Source: Hafnia alvei
Lineage (GTDB): Bacteria; Pseudomonadota; Gammaproteobacteria; Enterobacterales; Enterobacteriaceae
Reading direction: 5' to 3'
Length of the DNA: 64,000 nucleotides
NCBI RefSeq assembly: GCF_034424155.1
Contig: NZ_CP139992.1
Coordinates: 4,664,716 to 4,728,715, forward strand
Shown one piece after another: positions 23,167 to 35,655 of the stretch. Within the stretch, counting starts at the first letter, position 1; each line of letters opens with the position of its first letter. A program made the position numbers and the translations under genes. The notes beneath the pieces were generated by a model. The model was not told where the DNA came from. It saw nothing but the letters and a program-made list of their open reading frames with translations, and did not search any database.

Positions 23167-25035
23167 CTAAATTTCCACCTGTGTTCCAAGCTCAATCACG
23201 CGGTTTGGCGGGATCTCAAATTGGTCAGCAGCCTGTAGCGCATTTCGGCTTAATGCCATAAACAGTTTGCCACGCGCTTTCAGATACCAAGGTCGTTTGC
23301 CTAAGATCAGTGATTCGTGTGACATGAAGAACGATGTTTCCATCATTCGGCACGGCAGGCCTTCTAATCCGCAACGATGGAAGATCTCCTCCACGTTTGG
23401 CGTTTCTTTAAAGCCATAGCTAGCAACGACACGCCAGAAAGTAGGGGAAAGCTGCTCAATGGTCACACGACGAACGTTGTGCACATAAGGTGCATCTTCC
23501 GTACGGAGCGTCAGTAAGATCACTCGCTCATGCAGCACCTTGTTATGTTTCAGGTTATGCAGCAACGCGAAAGGAATAACGTTCATCGCACGCGACATAT
23601 ATACAGCCGTTCCTAGCACACGCACTGGCGGTGATTTCTCTAGCGATGCAATCATCGCTTCCAGAGAATTACCGTGTTCATGCAAGCGGCGTAACAAACG
23701 GAAACGCTCGCTTTTCCATGTCGTCATGATGATAAACATCACCAGACCAAGGGCAAGCGGCAACCAACCACCCGAGAAGAACTTCAGGGCATTGGCGGTA
23801 AATAGCGGTATGTCCATGCATAGCAGTCCAGCAATCAGGATCATCACCACGAAGCGGTTCCAGTGCCAGTTTTTCACCGCCACGGTACAGCTGAGAATAC
23901 TGGTTAATACCATGGTGCCTGTTACCGCGATACCGTAGGCCGCGGCCAGATTACTGGAGTGTTCAAAGCTGGCAATCACAATCACCACGGAGATATACAG
24001 CGCCCAGTTAATCGCAGGAATGTATATCTGCCCAGCTTCCATATCCGACGTATGAATAATTCGCATCGGAGGGAGATAACCCAAGCGAACAGCTTGGCGA
24101 GTTAAGGAGAATACGCCTGAGATAACGGCCTGCGAGGCAATAACGGTCGCAAAGGTCGCCAAAACAAGAAGCGGGATTAATGCCCAATCGGGTGCTAATA
24201 AGAAGAACGGGTTTTTGATCGCTTCAGGGTTTTTCAGCAGTAATGCACCTTGCCCAAAATAGTTCAGGATCAGCGATGGAATGACAAAGAAGAACCATGC
24301 CAAACGAATAGGCTTCTTACCGAAGTGTCCCATGTCGGCATACAGCGCTTCAACGCCGGTAATAGACAATACAACTGCCCCCAGCGCAAAGAACGCCATG
24401 GAACGATGTTCAACGAAGAACCCAATCGCCCATTTGGGATTTAATGCCGTCAGCACCGCGGGATTGTCCATGATGCTGCGCGCACCAAGAATGGCCAGCG
24501 TCAGGAACCATAGCACCATCACCGGCGCAAAGAGTTTACCAATACTTCCCGTACCATGTTTTTGAATGAAAAACAGAATGGTAAGAACCAGTATAGAAAG
24601 AGGAACAATGTACGGATCAAGCGACGGCGCCGCTATCTCAAGGCCTTCTATCGCTGACATCACTGAAATTGCAGGCGTAATCACCACTTCTCCATAGAAG
24701 AAGCTGCCGCCTATTAACCCCAAGATCACTAAAATCGCCGTCACTTTAGGCGCTGTATTACGCCCCGCTAATGACATCAGGGTTAATATCCCACCTTCAC
24801 CCGCGTTATCTGCACGCATGACGAAAGTCAGGTATTTAAGGGATACAATGAGGATCTGCATCCAGAAAATCAGTGAGAGAAAACCAAATACAATTTCTGG
24901 TTCAACATTAAAACCGTAGTGACCAGAAAAACACTCGCGTAAGGTATATAAAGGGCTTGTACCTATATCGCCATACACTACGCCGATAGCGGCCAGTGTG
25001 ACTGTCGTTAATGAACGTTTATGCTCTGAACTCAT
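23167..25035 (-). CDS. kup: Low-affinity potassium transporter Kup (TrkD)
   Basis: 622 residues from the ATG at 25035, exactly the E. coli length; an ATG 24 bp upstream would add eight residues and is possible. About 12 membrane segments begin with the conserved [18 protein letters not shown] cytosolic C-terminal domain of about 180 residues ends [10 protein letters not shown]. It mediates H+-coupled K+ uptake, important at low pH. Divergent from ravA. A palindromic repeat begins right after the stop codon. Confidence 0.97.
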   Translation of the reverse strand: MSSEHKRSLTTVTLAAIGVVYGDIGTSPLYTLRECFSGHYGFNVEPEIVFGFLSLIFWMQILIVSLKYLTFVMRADNAGEGGILTLMSLAGRNTAPKVTAILVILGLIGGSFFYGEVVITPAISVMSAIEGLEIAAPSLDPYIVPLSILVLTILFFIQKHGTGSIGKLFAPVMVLWFLTLAILGARSIMDNPAVLTALNPKWAIGFFVEHRSMAFFALGAVVLSITGVEALYADMGHFGKKPIRLAWFFFVIPSLILNYFGQGALLLKNPEAIKNPFFLLAPDWALIPLLVLATFATVIASQAVISGVFSLTRQAVRLGYLPPMRIIHTSDMEAGQIYIPAINWALYISVVIVIASFEHSSNLAAAYGIAVTGTMVLTSILSCTVAVKNWHWNRFVVMILIAGLLCMDIPLFTANALKFFSGGWLPLALGLVMFIIMTTWKSERFRLLRRLHEHGNSLEAMIASLEKSPPVRVLGTAVYMSRAMNVIPFALLHNLKHNKVLHERVILLTLRTEDAPYVHNVRRVTIEQLSPTFWRVVASYGFKETPNVEEIFHRCGLEGLPCRMMETSFFMSHESLILGKRPWYLKARGKLFMALSRNALQAADQFEIPPNRVIELGTQVEI

Positions 25036-25296
25036 AACTTGTTTCTTTTGCTGGAACATCTATAAGCGATGCGCGTACTGACAGACCGAGCGCTCATAAA
25101 AAACGCACAGTATGCATAAATCAGCACAATTTCCTACTATTTAGATTAAAGGAAATATGACTGAGCCTGTGAAAACCGGCATATAACAAGCTTAGAAAGC
25201 TTTAAAAAAATCAACAAGCTAAGCAATGAAATAAAGCTGGTCAACGCTCCAAGAAGTCGATAAAACAAAACAATCCTTGTTATGAATGGGACTATT

Positions 25297-26805
25297 ATGA
25301 CGCAATCTAGCCAATTGGCCGAACGTATTTCGCGATTAAGCCATGCTTTGGAAAATGGACTTTACGAACGACAAGAGGCCATACGGCTCTGTTTACTAGC
25401 CGCCCTATGCGGTGAAAGCGTATTTTTACTCGGCCCTCCGGGGATTGCAAAAAGCCTTATCGCTCGCCGTTTAAAATTTGCATTTCGCCATGCACGCGCT
25501 TTTGAATATCTCATGACCCGCTTCTCCACCCCAGAAGAAGTATTTGGCCCATTATCAATTCAGGCGCTGAAAGACGAGGGGCGTTACCTACGCTTAACCC
25601 ACGGCTATTTGCCCGAAGCTGAAATTGTTTTCTTAGATGAAATTTGGAAAGCGGGCCCCGCTATCCTGAATACGCTTCTGACTGCCATTAACGAGCGCCG
25701 TTTTAGAAATGGGGACAGTGAAGAAGCCATTCCAATGCGCCTGTTAGTCACTGCATCGAATGAGTTACCTGAGTCAGACAGCAGCTTAGAAGCGCTCTAT
25801 GACCGTATGCTTATTCGTTTATGGCTAGATAAGGTGCAAGAGAAGCAGAACTTCCGTGCCCTAATCACCAGCAGCCAAGATGAGAACGCAAACCCAGTCC
25901 CTGAGGCATTGAGCATTTCTGACGAAGAGTTTCATGCCTGGCAGCCACAGATCGGCAAAGTCGCGCTCTCGACCCACTGCTTTGAGCTCATCTATCAGCT
26001 GCGACAACGAATCAATATCTTAGACGATGCCCCCTACATTTCTGACCGTCGTTGGAAAAAGGCGCTGCGTCTTCTTCAAGCCTGTGCTTTCTTTAGCGGC
26101 CGCACCGAACTGGCCCCGCTTGACCTGATTTTGCTGAAAGACTGTCTATGGCATGATTTCGCCTCTCGCCAGATGCTTAACCAGCAGATTCAACAAATGT
26201 TGACCGATCAGGCTTATCAACAACAAAGCCTACTACTACAGTTACAACAAACTGAAGCGAGTTGGCTTCAGTCTCAACAAGAACAAAGCCAGCAACAGGC
26301 CATGACGCTACCGGTGAAAACAGGGCTGTTTAACCGTAAACAGGCGCACTCTCTGCCGGATGATTTCCCCGTCGGTAAAGTTACCTTAATGCTGTTCAAG
26401 CCGTTAAAAATTCATGATATGCAGGTGACTCATATCGTTACCGACTCAGGCGATCTCTCGCGCTGGTTACAAAAAGGCGGGGAATTCCGCGCCAAGCTTA
26501 ACGGCATTGGTTTTGCTTTGCCGATTGATATCACTCTCGACGACAAGCACCAGCTACAAATACGGGATGTTAGCTATCAAACCACCATGCTTTCGCTGCC
26601 AGGTAAAAAAAATGGAGATATTCCTGCCGATATACAGGAGAAAATCCAACAGATCGAAAATACGCTGAGCGAGCAGCGACGCCTTTTTGCCTCTCATCAA
26701 CCTTGCCTATTCGTAAGCAGCGATTGGCTAGCCCAAATTGAAGCCAGTCTAGCGAGCATCGATGAAAAGCTACGCACGCTGAAAGCTACGCTAAGAGGCG
26801 CGTAA
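25297..26805 (+). CDS. ravA: MoxR-family AAA+ ATPase RavA
   Basis: 502 residues from the ATG at 25297 (start [12 protein letters not shown]); the ATG at 25282 lacks a ribosome-binding site. Walker A GPPGIAKS lies at 46-53 and Walker B in [10 protein letters not shown]. The MoxR AAA+ module is followed by a LARA-type domain region (about 330-440). In E. coli RavA forms hexamers that bind the lysine decarboxylase LdcI and, with ViaA, affect respiratory complexes and aminoglycoside sensitivity. The stop codon is followed at once by viaA. Confidence 0.95.
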   Translation: MTQSSQLAERISRLSHALENGLYERQEAIRLCLLAALCGESVFLLGPPGIAKSLIARRLKFAFRHARAFEYLMTRFSTPEEVFGPLSIQALKDEGRYLRLTHGYLPEAEIVFLDEIWKAGPAILNTLLTAINERRFRNGDSEEAIPMRLLVTASNELPESDSSLEALYDRMLIRLWLDKVQEKQNFRALITSSQDENANPVPEALSISDEEFHAWQPQIGKVALSTHCFELIYQLRQRINILDDAPYISDRRWKKALRLLQACAFFSGRTELAPLDLILLKDCLWHDFASRQMLNQQIQQMLTDQAYQQQSLLLQLQQTEASWLQSQQEQSQQQAMTLPVKTGLFNRKQAHSLPDDFPVGKVTLMLFKPLKIHDMQVTHIVTDSGDLSRWLQKGGEFRAKLNGIGFALPIDITLDDKHQLQIRDVSYQTTMLSLPGKKNGDIPADIQEKIQQIENTLSEQRRLFASHQPCLFVSSDWLAQIEASLASIDEKLRTLKATLRGA

Positions 26806-26806
26806 T

Positions 26807-28261
26807 ATGCCGACTCTTGAAGCTGTTGAAGCCTTTTTGGTGGTCAATGAAAACGAACTGATGCAGGATTTTCTCATTGGTTTGATGGCCGCCCCACAGC
26901 TGGCGGTTTTCTTTGAGAAATTCCCACGCTTACGTTCGATCCTTGAGGGCGAGATCCCAAGCTGGCGCAATCGACTGGAAAGGAGGATCAAAGAAACCTC
27001 CGTACCGGAGGATCTCGCGCATGAGTTCACGCTTTATCAGCATCAGTTAGGGCTTCAAAGCGCAGATTTCTTTCAGCAACTCACCGAGACGCTAGCCATA
27101 TTACGTGAGCATGAATCGCCTTTTATCTATGAGGCCGAATCACTTTGCCCCGATGGCGCCACGCCGCGCAGCATTAGCTTTCAAACGTTGTTCTTACAGC
27201 GTTGGAGACTAAGCCTGATCGCCCGCACCCTAACGCTTCATCATCAGGTATTAGATGAAGAGCGAGAGCTGTTACAAGCCGAGTTACAGCAGCGTATGCA
27301 GATCAGCGGGGCGCTGGAGCCGGTATTAGTCGATAACGAAAACGCGGCGGGCAAGCTGTGGGACTTAAGTAAAGGAGAGTTACACCACGGCGATTATCAG
27401 CTCATGGTGCAATATGGCGATTTCTTAGCTCAGCAGCCTGAATTGAAAAAACTGGCTGAGCAGCTCGGTCGCAGCCGCGCATCAACCGCTGAAGATAAGC
27501 AAAGCACCGAGCAAGAAGTGGCTCGAGTCATGGTACGTGAGCCCGCCATCATGCCTGAAGAAGTCAGCGGGATTCACCAAAGCGACGATATTTTACGTCT
27601 TCTGCCGACTGAACTCTCGATGCTAGGAATGGAAGAGCTGGAGTTTGAGTTCTACCGTCGATTGCTGGAGAAACGCCTACTCAGCTACCGCCTACAAGGC
27701 GACGTTTGGCGTGAGCAAGAATTTCAGCGCCCGATCACCTATCAAAAAACCCATCAACAGCCGCGAGGTCCTTTTATCGTCTGCGTGGATACATCGGGTT
27801 CCATGGGCGGGTTTAACGAACAGTGTGCCAAAGCATTCTGTTTGGCGCTGCTGCGGGTGGCACTTGCCGACAATCGCCGCTGCTACATCATGCTGTTTTC
27901 CAGCAGCGTGGTGCAGTATGAACTCACCGCAGACTCAGGCATCGATCAGGCTATTCGATTTTTATCACAGCGATTTCGCGGCGGGACTGATTTAGCCCAA
28001 TGTTTATCGTACACCGTGGCGATGATGAAACAATCGGCGTGGAAGCAGGCTGACGCCGTGGTTATCTCTGATTTTATCGCTCAACGGCTGCCAGAGGATA
28101 TGGTGAAACAGGTTCGCCAGCTCCAGCAAAACAATAGCCACTGTTTTCACGCAGTGGCTATGTCTGAGCACGGAAAACCCGGCATTATGAAGATCTTTGA
28201 TCATATCTGGCGTTTTAACACCGGGATCAAAGGGCGCCTGTTACGGCGCTGGAAACGTTAA
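26807..28261 (+). CDS. viaA: VWA-domain protein ViaA, partner of RavA
   Basis: 484 residues (E. coli 483). The C-terminal von Willebrand factor A domain has the MIDAS motif DTSGSMGG beginning at D328, plus the downstream RGGTDL threonine and VISDFIAQ segments. The N-terminal half is helical and Gln/Leu-rich. It stimulates RavA ATPase activity. Its ATG follows the ravA stop by one base, so expression is coupled. It converges on asnA with only 3 bp between the genes. Confidence 0.95.
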   Translation: MPTLEAVEAFLVVNENELMQDFLIGLMAAPQLAVFFEKFPRLRSILEGEIPSWRNRLERRIKETSVPEDLAHEFTLYQHQLGLQSADFFQQLTETLAILREHESPFIYEAESLCPDGATPRSISFQTLFLQRWRLSLIARTLTLHHQVLDEERELLQAELQQRMQISGALEPVLVDNENAAGKLWDLSKGELHHGDYQLMVQYGDFLAQQPELKKLAEQLGRSRASTAEDKQSTEQEVARVMVREPAIMPEEVSGIHQSDDILRLLPTELSMLGMEELEFEFYRRLLEKRLLSYRLQGDVWREQEFQRPITYQKTHQQPRGPFIVCVDTSGSMGGFNEQCAKAFCLALLRVALADNRRCYIMLFSSSVVQYELTADSGIDQAIRFLSQRFRGGTDLAQCLSYTVAMMKQSAWKQADAVVISDFIAQRLPEDMVKQVRQLQQNNSHCFHAVAMSEHGKPGIMKIFDHIWRFNTGIKGRLLRRWKR

Positions 28262-28264
28262 TAC

Positions 28265-29257
28265 TTAGAGCAGCGAGTCAATTTGATCGCGAACTTCTGG
28301 TGCCCAAACACCGCACTGTACCTGACCGATGTGCTTCTGTTTTAGCATCAGCATCACCAAGCGAGACTGACCAATGCCACCGCCGATAGTCTGTGGCATT
28401 TCCCCACGAACCAGCGACTGATGCCATTCTAGCTTCATACGCTCTTCGTCGTCGGTCAGTGCCAGCTGGCGCTTCAGCGTCTCCGCGTCAACACGGATGC
28501 CCATAGAAGAAAGCTCAAACGCATCTTCTAACACTGGGTTCCACACCACGATATCGCCATTCAAACCAGCAAATCCTTCTTCACCAATCGACGTCCAGTC
28601 ATCATAGTCCGGAGCACGAACATCATGCGCTTTGCCGTGCGATAGCTTTCCACCGATACCAATCAAGAATACCGCCCCTAATTCTTTCGCAATGGCACGT
28701 TCACGGCCTTTTGCATCCAGATCGGGGAAACGGCGCAGCAGCGTTTCGCTGTGGATAAAATGGATCTCTTCTGGCAAAGAAGGTTCGATACCAAATTCAG
28801 CGGCAACTTCTGCTTCAGTTGCTTTCATTGCGGCGTAAATTTTACGTACGGTTTCTTTTAAAAACTCTGGCGTACGCTGACCATCACCCATAACGCGTTC
28901 CCAATCCCACTGGTCAACGAAAACCGAGTGGATTGGCGTCAGACGGTCTTCGTCTGGGCGCAGCGCTTTCATGTGGGTGTATAAGCCTTCACCTGGGCCA
29001 AAATCATGCATACCCAAGGTTTTACGTTTCCATTTAGCCAGAGAATGCACAACTTCAAACGTATCTTGCGGCAACGTCTTCACTTTTACCTGTACCGCTT
29101 TTTCACTGCCAGACAGGTTATCCTGAGTACCATCACCTAAGCGGCTCAGAATAGGCGCTTGAACTTCAATTAAACCAAGCTGTTTTTCCAGTTGGCGAGA
29201 GAAGGAAGATTTCACGAAGCTGATTTGTTGTTGTTTTTGTATAAATTGTTTTTTCAT
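28265..29257 (-). CDS. asnA: Aspartate-ammonia ligase (asparagine synthetase A)
   Basis: 330 residues from the ATG at 29257, equal to E. coli AsnA; an upstream in-frame ATG adds four residues. It makes asparagine from aspartate, ammonia and ATP and has a class II aminoacyl-tRNA-synthetase-like fold, seen in [11 protein letters not shown], the VHSLAKWKR segment and GGGIGQSR near the C-terminus. Divergent from its regulator asnC, which in E. coli activates it when asparagine is scarce. Confidence 0.97.
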   Translation of the reverse strand: MKKQFIQKQQQISFVKSSFSRQLEKQLGLIEVQAPILSRLGDGTQDNLSGSEKAVQVKVKTLPQDTFEVVHSLAKWKRKTLGMHDFGPGEGLYTHMKALRPDEDRLTPIHSVFVDQWDWERVMGDGQRTPEFLKETVRKIYAAMKATEAEVAAEFGIEPSLPEEIHFIHSETLLRRFPDLDAKGRERAIAKELGAVFLIGIGGKLSHGKAHDVRAPDYDDWTSIGEEGFAGLNGDIVVWNPVLEDAFELSSMGIRVDAETLKRQLALTDDEERMKLEWHQSLVRGEMPQTIGGGIGQSRLVMLMLKQKHIGQVQCGVWAPEVRDQIDSLL

Positions 29258-29411
29258 TGCCGTTCTCACATTAACCTGTCTTTGTTAAAACAGATTAAGC
29301 AACAGAATGGCATCAAGATTCAATATCCAACAATAAATATTGCCTTTTAGGTTTTATTCCATCATTTTTAACCCGTTAAAAATAACTAATCGCTAAAAAA
29401 GAGGTGATAAA

Positions 29412-29873
29412 TTGGCAGAAATTTACCAGATCGATAATCTCGATCGCGGCATTCTTAACGCTTTAATGGAAAATGCGCGCACGCCATACGCTGAATTAGC
29501 CAAAGTCTTCAACGTGAGTCCAGGCACCATTCATGTTCGCGTGGAGAAAATGAAGCAGGCGGGAATTATTACCGGAGCCTGTATACAGGTGAGCCCAAAG
29601 AAGCTGGGCTACGATGTTTGCTGCTTTATAGGCATCATTTTGAAAAGTGCCAAAGACTATCCATCTGCATTAGCACGGTTGGAGAGTTTAGAAGAAGTGG
29701 TTGAAGCCTATTACACGACGGGGCACTACAGCATCTTTATTAAGGTCATGACACGATCAATTGATGCGCTACAACACGTACTTATCAACAAGATCCAGAC
29801 CATCGACGAGATCCAATCTACGGAAACGCTGATCTCCTTGCAGAATCCCATCATGCGCGATATTACGCCCTAA
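29412..29873 (+). CDS. asnC: Asparagine-responsive regulator AsnC (Lrp/AsnC family)
   Basis: 153 residues, starting at a TTG codon preceded by GAGGTG 7 bp upstream, so the rare start is well supported. The N-terminal helix-turn-helix (about residues 8-55, with YAELAKVFNVSPGTIHVRV) precedes a RAM ligand-binding domain (about 65-150). In E. coli it activates asnA, represses itself and affects mnmG/mioC. The 154-bp gap to asnA should contain its operators; none could be assigned with confidence. Confidence 0.96.
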   Translation: MAEIYQIDNLDRGILNALMENARTPYAELAKVFNVSPGTIHVRVEKMKQAGIITGACIQVSPKKLGYDVCCFIGIILKSAKDYPSALARLESLEEVVEAYYTTGHYSIFIKVMTRSIDALQHVLINKIQTIDEIQSTETLISLQNPIMRDITP

Positions 29874-29895
29874 GTTATTTTCTTTCATACCCACA

Positions 29896-29935
29896 TTATC
29901 CACAGGTAGATCCCAGCCCTTTCCCGGCGTACAAT
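29896..29935 (+). promoter_or_regulatory. mioC promoter with DnaA box
   Basis: A perfect DnaA box TTATCCACA (29896-29904) sits next to a -10-like TACAAT (29930-29935), so it covers the -35 region. In E. coli DnaA represses mioC from an equivalent site, linking mioC transcription to initiation timing. A GC-rich stretch after the -10 (AGCCGCC) fits stringent control. Confidence 0.7.
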
Positions 29936-29963
29936 AGCCGCCTTTATAAAGGTTGGGATCATT

Positions 29964-30407
29964 ATGGCTGATATTACTCTCATCAGTGGCAGCACCTTAG
30001 GTAGCGCCGAATATGTTGCTGAACACCTGGCTGAAAAGCTGGAAGAACAGGGCTATTCCACAGAGATACTGCATGGCCCAGAACTCGATGAAGTTCCCAT
30101 GCAAGGTATTTGGCTGGTTGTGACGTCAACGCATGGTGCTGGTGAGCTTCCCGATAACCTCCAACCTTTATTCGAACAGATTGAAACACAGCAGCCGGAT
30201 CTTACTCAGGTTCGTTTTGGCGCAATGGGTCTCGGTAGTAGTGAATACGACACCTTCTGTGGAGGGATCAAAACTGTCGATCGTATTTTGATCGCGTTTG
30301 GCGCTCAGCGGATCGGCGATATGCTGGAGATCGATATTACCAAACACGATATTCCAGAGGATCCCGCTGAGATTTGGCTCACGAAATGGGTCAAAGTTAT
30401 CAATTAA
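29964..30407 (+). CDS. mioC: Flavodoxin-like FMN-binding protein MioC
   Basis: 147 residues (E. coli 147). The flavodoxin fold has the FMN-phosphate loop SGSTLGSAEYVAE (about residues 8-20) and a second FMN contact at STHGAGELPDN. E. coli MioC is an electron-transfer flavoprotein implicated in biotin synthase activity. Its transcription runs towards oriC, immediately downstream. Confidence 0.95.
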   Translation: MADITLISGSTLGSAEYVAEHLAEKLEEQGYSTEILHGPELDEVPMQGIWLVVTSTHGAGELPDNLQPLFEQIETQQPDLTQVRFGAMGLGSSEYDTFCGGIKTVDRILIAFGAQRIGDMLEIDITKHDIPEDPAEIWLTKWVKVIN

Positions 30408-30424
30408 GCGTACAAATTGTGCGA

Positions 30425-30690
30425 TCGGTATGTGGATAAGTATGCTTAAAAGGGTCTGATAACCGGTAGTTATCCCAATAACAACCGGAGTACGTTTTTC
30501 AGCCTGTGTATAAAGTGCCATTTAGATCCCAGCTTATACGGAATGGGATCACCGATCATCCACAACCAATGATCCTTGATAGGATATTGATCTTAATGTT
30601 GAAATTAGGCTTATCCACAGAGGATCGCGATCCTAGTAGTAAGATCTAATAAAGAGATCCTTAAATAAAAAGATCTTTTTAATACTTAGT
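30425..30690. other. oriC: Chromosomal replication origin oriC
   Basis: Located between mioC and mnmG as in E. coli. DnaA boxes: TGTGGATAA (30431-30439, R4 equivalent), TTATCCCAA (30470-30478, near R3), TGTGTATAA (30505-30513, R2 equivalent) and TTATCCACA (30611-30619, R1 equivalent). Towards mnmG lie three AT-rich 13-mers ending in GATC when read on the plus strand (30634-30646, 30647-30659, 30663-30675), the likely unwinding element. GATC sites are dense, fitting Dam/SeqA control. Confidence 0.95.
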
Positions 30691-30705
30691 GATTCTCCTA
30701 CCCGT

Positions 30706-30733
30706 TTGACCTTCCTCTAAACTTGAGTAGAAT
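30706..30733 (+). promoter_or_regulatory. mnmG (gidA) promoter
   Basis: TTGACC (30706-30711), a 16-bp spacer and TAGAAT (30728-30733), beside oriC and reading into mnmG. Transcription from the equivalent E. coli promoter influences origin opening. Confidence 0.75.
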
Positions 30734-30793
30734 CCCCACCCCAAGGCAAAAACGATCGTTCATAGCCTTCCGGTCTTCGCGAGGTGCAGTACC

Positions 30794-32683
30794 ATGTTTT
30801 ATCCAGATATCTTTGACGTCATCATTATCGGTGGTGGCCATGCAGGCACAGAAGCTGCAATGGCGTCCGCTAGAATGGGGCGACAAACTTTATTATTAAC
30901 GCATAACATTGATACGCTTGGACAAATGTCTTGTAACCCGGCGATTGGTGGTATCGGAAAGGGACATCTGGTTAAAGAAGTCGATGCGTTAGGCGGCTTA
31001 ATGGCGACCGCAATTGACCACGGCGGCATTCAGTTTAGGATACTAAACAGCAGCAAAGGCCCAGCCGTTCGAGCTACTCGCGCTCAGGCAGACCGTGTTC
31101 TGTATCGCCAAGCGGTACGCACCGCATTGGAAAACCAGCCCAACCTGATGATCTTCCAACAAGCGGTTGAAGATCTGATTGTCGAGAACGATCGTGTGGT
31201 TGGTGCGGTAACCCAAATGGGCTTAAAATTCCGTGCTAAGGCCGTCGTATTGACCGTTGGAACCTTCCTTGATGGAAAGATCCACATTGGTCTAGAAAAT
31301 TACAGCGGTGGCCGTGCTGGCGATCCTCCTGCTATCGCCCTTTCTCGTCGTCTACGTGAATTACCACTGCGCGTTAACCGTCTAAAAACGGGAACGCCAC
31401 CGCGTATTGATGCCAGAACTATCGATTTCAGCGTGTTAGCACCCCAGTATGGTGATAATCCGTCTCCAGTATTCTCGTTTATGGGTAATGCTTCTCAGCA
31501 CCCAGAACAAATGCCGTGTTACATCACGCATACCAACGAACGCACTCATGATGTGATCCGTAATAATTTGGATCGTAGCCCAATGTATGCCGGGATCATC
31601 GAAGGGATCGGGCCACGATATTGCCCATCGATCGAAGACAAAGTTATGCGCTTTGCCGATCGTAATGCTCATCAGATCTTCCTGGAGCCTGAAGGGCTAA
31701 CCAGCAACGAAATTTATCCAAACGGGATTTCAACCAGTTTGCCATTTGACGTTCAAATGCAAATTGTTCGCTCAATGGAAGGTATGGAAAACGCGCGAAT
31801 TGTTCGTCCTGGCTACGCCATTGAGTATGATTTCTTCGATCCACGTGATTTGAAACCAACGCTGGAAAGCAAACATATCCAAGGTTTGTTCTTTGCTGGG
31901 CAGATCAACGGCACGACCGGCTATGAAGAGGCTGCCGCTCAGGGGCTATTGGCGGGTCTGAATGCGGGACGCTTTGCTAACGAAGATGAAGGTTGGTCAC
32001 CGCGTCGCGATCAGGCCTATCTTGGCGTGCTGGTGGACGACCTGTGTACTTTGGGTACCAAAGAACCGTATCGCATGTTTACCTCTCGCGCGGAATATCG
32101 CTTGATGCTGCGTGAAGACAACGCTGATTTGCGTTTAACAGCTATCGGTCGTGAACTTGGCTTAGTTGATGATGTACGTTGGGCTCACTTCAATCAGAAG
32201 CTTGAAAATATTGAGCGCGAACGTCAGCGCCTGCGTGATATTTGGGTTCATCCAAACTCTGAGCATGTTGCTCCGCTGAATGAAATCCTAAAAGCGCCTC
32301 TTTCCCGTGAAGCTAACGGTGAAGATCTGCTGCGTCGTCCTGAGATCGATTATGCCAAACTGACCAAGCTTGCTCAGTTTGCACCTGGCTTGGAAGACGA
32401 AAAAGCGTCTGAGCAGGTCGAGATCCAAGTGAAATACGAAGGCTACATTGCTCGTCAGCAGGAAGAGATTGAAAAACACCTGCGTAACGAAAATACGTTG
32501 TTGCCGGCTGACTTGGATTATTCGCTGGTTTCTGGGCTGTCGAATGAAGTCATTGCGAAGCTTAACGATCACAAACCAAGTTCAATTGGTCAGGCATCAC
32601 GTATTTCTGGAATAACGCCTGCCGCCATCTCAATTTTGCTGATTTGGCTGAAAAAACAGGGCTTACTGCGACGTAGCGCTTAA
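30794..32683 (+). CDS. mnmG: tRNA uridine-5-carboxymethylaminomethyl modification enzyme MnmG (GidA)
   Basis: 629 residues, equal to E. coli. The FAD-binding Rossmann motif [12 protein letters not shown] lies at residues 11-22, followed by the [16 protein letters not shown] segment with the conserved catalytic cysteine and a C-terminal helical tRNA- and MnmE-binding domain. With MnmE (also in this window) it forms cmnm5U34 in wobble positions of several tRNAs. It is followed by a terminator and then rsmG. Confidence 0.98.
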   Translation: MFYPDIFDVIIIGGGHAGTEAAMASARMGRQTLLLTHNIDTLGQMSCNPAIGGIGKGHLVKEVDALGGLMATAIDHGGIQFRILNSSKGPAVRATRAQADRVLYRQAVRTALENQPNLMIFQQAVEDLIVENDRVVGAVTQMGLKFRAKAVVLTVGTFLDGKIHIGLENYSGGRAGDPPAIALSRRLRELPLRVNRLKTGTPPRIDARTIDFSVLAPQYGDNPSPVFSFMGNASQHPEQMPCYITHTNERTHDVIRNNLDRSPMYAGIIEGIGPRYCPSIEDKVMRFADRNAHQIFLEPEGLTSNEIYPNGISTSLPFDVQMQIVRSMEGMENARIVRPGYAIEYDFFDPRDLKPTLESKHIQGLFFAGQINGTTGYEEAAAQGLLAGLNAGRFANEDEGWSPRRDQAYLGVLVDDLCTLGTKEPYRMFTSRAEYRLMLREDNADLRLTAIGRELGLVDDVRWAHFNQKLENIERERQRLRDIWVHPNSEHVAPLNEILKAPLSREANGEDLLRRPEIDYAKLTKLAQFAPGLEDEKASEQVEIQVKYEGYIARQQEEIEKHLRNENTLLPADLDYSLVSGLSNEVIAKLNDHKPSSIGQASRISGITPAAISILLIWLKKQGLLRRSA

Positions 32684-32691
32684 ATCTGTCT

Positions 32692-32720
32692 AAAACCGCA
32701 CCAAACAGTGCGGTTTTTTT
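32692..32720 (+). terminator. Terminator between mnmG and rsmG
   Basis: The perfect 10-bp stem AAAACCGCAC/GTGCGGTTTT with a 6-nt loop is followed by T residues. It would reduce read-through into rsmG. Confidence 0.8.
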
Positions 32721-32811
32721 ATTGCTATGCTTCACTCTGTTCCGATTTAACTGCATCATACTGGGCTGGGCCTTTTAAGGCTGATGCCCATGTTTGACCG
32801 AGGATTCTTCA

Positions 32812-33432
32812 GTGCAAAAACAACTCGATACTCTGCTAGCTAAAGCTGGAATTTCGCTAACCGATCAGCAAAAACAACAGCTATTAGGGTATGTTGGTTT
32901 GTTGGATAAGTGGAATAAGGCCTATAACCTGACTTCTGTCCGCGATCCTAAAGAGATGTTAGTTCGCCATATTCTCGACAGCATCGTGGTTAACCCTTTC
33001 CTGAAAGGCGACCGCTTTATTGATGTTGGCACTGGCCCTGGTCTTCCAGGGATCCCGCTGGCCATCGTTCGTCCAGATTCTCATTTTACTCTCCTCGATA
33101 GCTTAGGTAAGCGCGTGCGTTTTCTTCGTCAGGTGCAGCATGAGCTGAAGCTGACTAACATCGAGCCGGTACAAAGCCGAGTTGAAGAGTTCCCCGCAGA
33201 GCCACCGTTTGACGGCGTTATTAGTCGCGCATTTGCCTCTCTGCAGGATATGATTTCTTGGTGTCACCATTTGCCAAAGGCAGAGACTGGCCGCTTTTAT
33301 GCGTTGAAGGGGGTTCGCCCTGATGACGAACTGGCGCAGTTACCTTCGGGCATTGAGCTGGTGTCCGTTGAGCGGTTACATGTGCCTACTCTTGATGGTG
33401 AAAGGCATTTGGTTATTCTTAAGGCAAACTAA
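32812..33432 (+). CDS. rsmG: 16S rRNA (guanine-527-N7)-methyltransferase RsmG (GidB)
   Basis: 206 residues from a GTG at 32812 with GAGGA 7 bp upstream; a TTG at 32794 would lengthen it but has no ribosome-binding site. The SAM-binding motif [18 protein letters not shown] and the conserved [12 protein letters not shown] and SRAFASL segments identify the family. It methylates G527 of 16S rRNA; loss gives low-level streptomycin resistance in E. coli. The stop codon lies within a terminator-like hairpin. Confidence 0.96.
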   Translation: MQKQLDTLLAKAGISLTDQQKQQLLGYVGLLDKWNKAYNLTSVRDPKEMLVRHILDSIVVNPFLKGDRFIDVGTGPGLPGIPLAIVRPDSHFTLLDSLGKRVRFLRQVQHELKLTNIEPVQSRVEEFPAEPPFDGVISRAFASLQDMISWCHHLPKAETGRFYALKGVRPDDELAQLPSGIELVSVERLHVPTLDGERHLVILKAN

Positions 33433-33443
33433 TTTTGCCTTTT
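33421..33443 (+). terminator. Terminator-like hairpin overlapping the rsmG stop
   Basis: AAGGCAAA pairs with TTTGCCTT across a short loop that contains the TAA stop codon, followed by TTGTC. The U-tract is weak. Confidence 0.5.
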
Positions 33444-33947
33444 GTCAAAAAAAGTTAAAAAAGTTACGGCTGAGAACTAATCATTGAATAGCTAAATTAT
33501 TAGCCTGATGGGGTTTGTTTTTTTACTTTTATTTCACAATTAGCGCTATTAAAAGACGATATTCTTACCGAACGCACTGTATGTTTAGCATTCGAATGAA
33601 TTGAATGCGTTATTTCTAGTTGGATTAAAGGTAGAAATAAACAATTAAAGATGTCTAGTTTGTCAATAATATGTTTATTTCTGGTTTGTGAAATGAAGCC
33701 TAAACTTTTAATTTTTAACTTTATGATTTTAAATAAATTAAAGCGCTCATTTAGCTAAAACACAGTAAAGACCACATGGTATATAAGACTTCTCTGTTTT
33801 TACTTTTGTGATCTGTGATCGCTCATATATTGTAACGGTGGAATTGTCGGACAAAGCAATGAGATATGGTATTCTGACAATTCTTAGCGATTGTCGTTAA
33901 AAGGTGAAAGTATTTAATTTATTATTCACTTTTTCGCTACTTATCCA
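33444..33947. other. AT-rich gene-free region upstream of the atp operon
   Basis: About 500 bp of AT-rich DNA with no credible gene. It contains a perfect 10-bp inverted repeat AGAAATAAAC/GTTTATTTCT (33633-33642 and 33673-33682) and a shorter GCATTC/GAATGC pair. E. coli has a gap of similar length here. The base composition would suit H-NS or Fis binding, but no defined site is claimed. Confidence 0.5.
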
Positions 33948-33975
33948 TTGAATTTGTTGTTGTGCACCGTATAAT
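33948..33975 (+). promoter_or_regulatory. Candidate main promoter of the atp operon
   Basis: TTGAAT (33948-33953), 16 bp, then a perfect TATAAT (33970-33975), giving a leader of about 90 nt before atpI. No other strong promoter was seen in the gap. Confidence 0.6.
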
Positions 33976-34072
33976 TTGCTCGTTTTTCTAGCTTGACTCG
34001 GCCTCGTAAAGGCAGTTTTATTACGTCACTCAATCAGCATACCCCCAGAGGGGTACGGAGAGAGCAAACGTC

Positions 34073-34453
34073 ATGTCTGTAACGCTTTATAGCGGCAAGG
34101 CAGCGCGAAAATTACTGGCTCTGCAGTTACTGACTTTTGTTCTGTTCGGCATCGGCTTTTCAGCTAAAGAGATAAGCTGGGGTTTTTCAGCCGTTCTCGG
34201 TGGCTTGTCAGCGTGGTTGCCTAGCGTCGTTTTCATGCTGTTTGCTTTGCGTCATCAAGCTCATACTCCAGCAGGAGGCCGAGTAGCATGGTCTTTTGCT
34301 ATTGGTGAGGCGTTAAAGGTCGTCAGCACGATTGTTCTTATGATCGTGTCACTGGGGTGGTTTAAGGCGGCGTTATTCCCGCTTGGCCTGACTTATATCG
34401 CTGTGTTGGTTGTTCAGATCGTGGCACCAGCAATAATAGGTCGCAATAGCTGA
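34073..34453 (+). CDS. atpI: ATP synthase accessory protein AtpI
   Basis: 126 residues, four hydrophobic segments, the same length as E. coli AtpI. It is thought to assist c-ring assembly and possibly Mg2+ supply; it is not part of the finished enzyme and is dispensable in E. coli. First gene of atpIBEFHAGDC. GGAGAG lies about 10 bp upstream of the ATG. Confidence 0.94.
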   Translation: MSVTLYSGKAARKLLALQLLTFVLFGIGFSAKEISWGFSAVLGGLSAWLPSVVFMLFALRHQAHTPAGGRVAWSFAIGEALKVVSTIVLMIVSLGWFKAALFPLGLTYIAVLVVQIVAPAIIGRNS

Positions 34454-34505
34454 CCTGTTGTAAAACGGCCTTAAATTAAAACAGTTACCGTACTTAACTA
34501 CTTAA

Positions 34506-35300
<795 letters not shown>

Positions 35301-35332
35301 TATTTTTAATAACACTACTGCGTTTAAACTGA

Positions 35333-35631
<299 letters not shown>

Positions 35632-35655
35632 TAACTATTTAAGAGGCATTGTGCT

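Noticed and set aside
22902..23261. Overlapping frames of 68-99 codons between rbsD and kup
   Set aside because: They follow the palindromic repeat and overlap the kup 3' end; composition and content match the hairpins rather than a protein.
33433..34072. Small gene in the rsmG-atpI gap
   Set aside because: AT-rich with frequent stops in all frames; only promoter-like elements and inverted repeats are visible.
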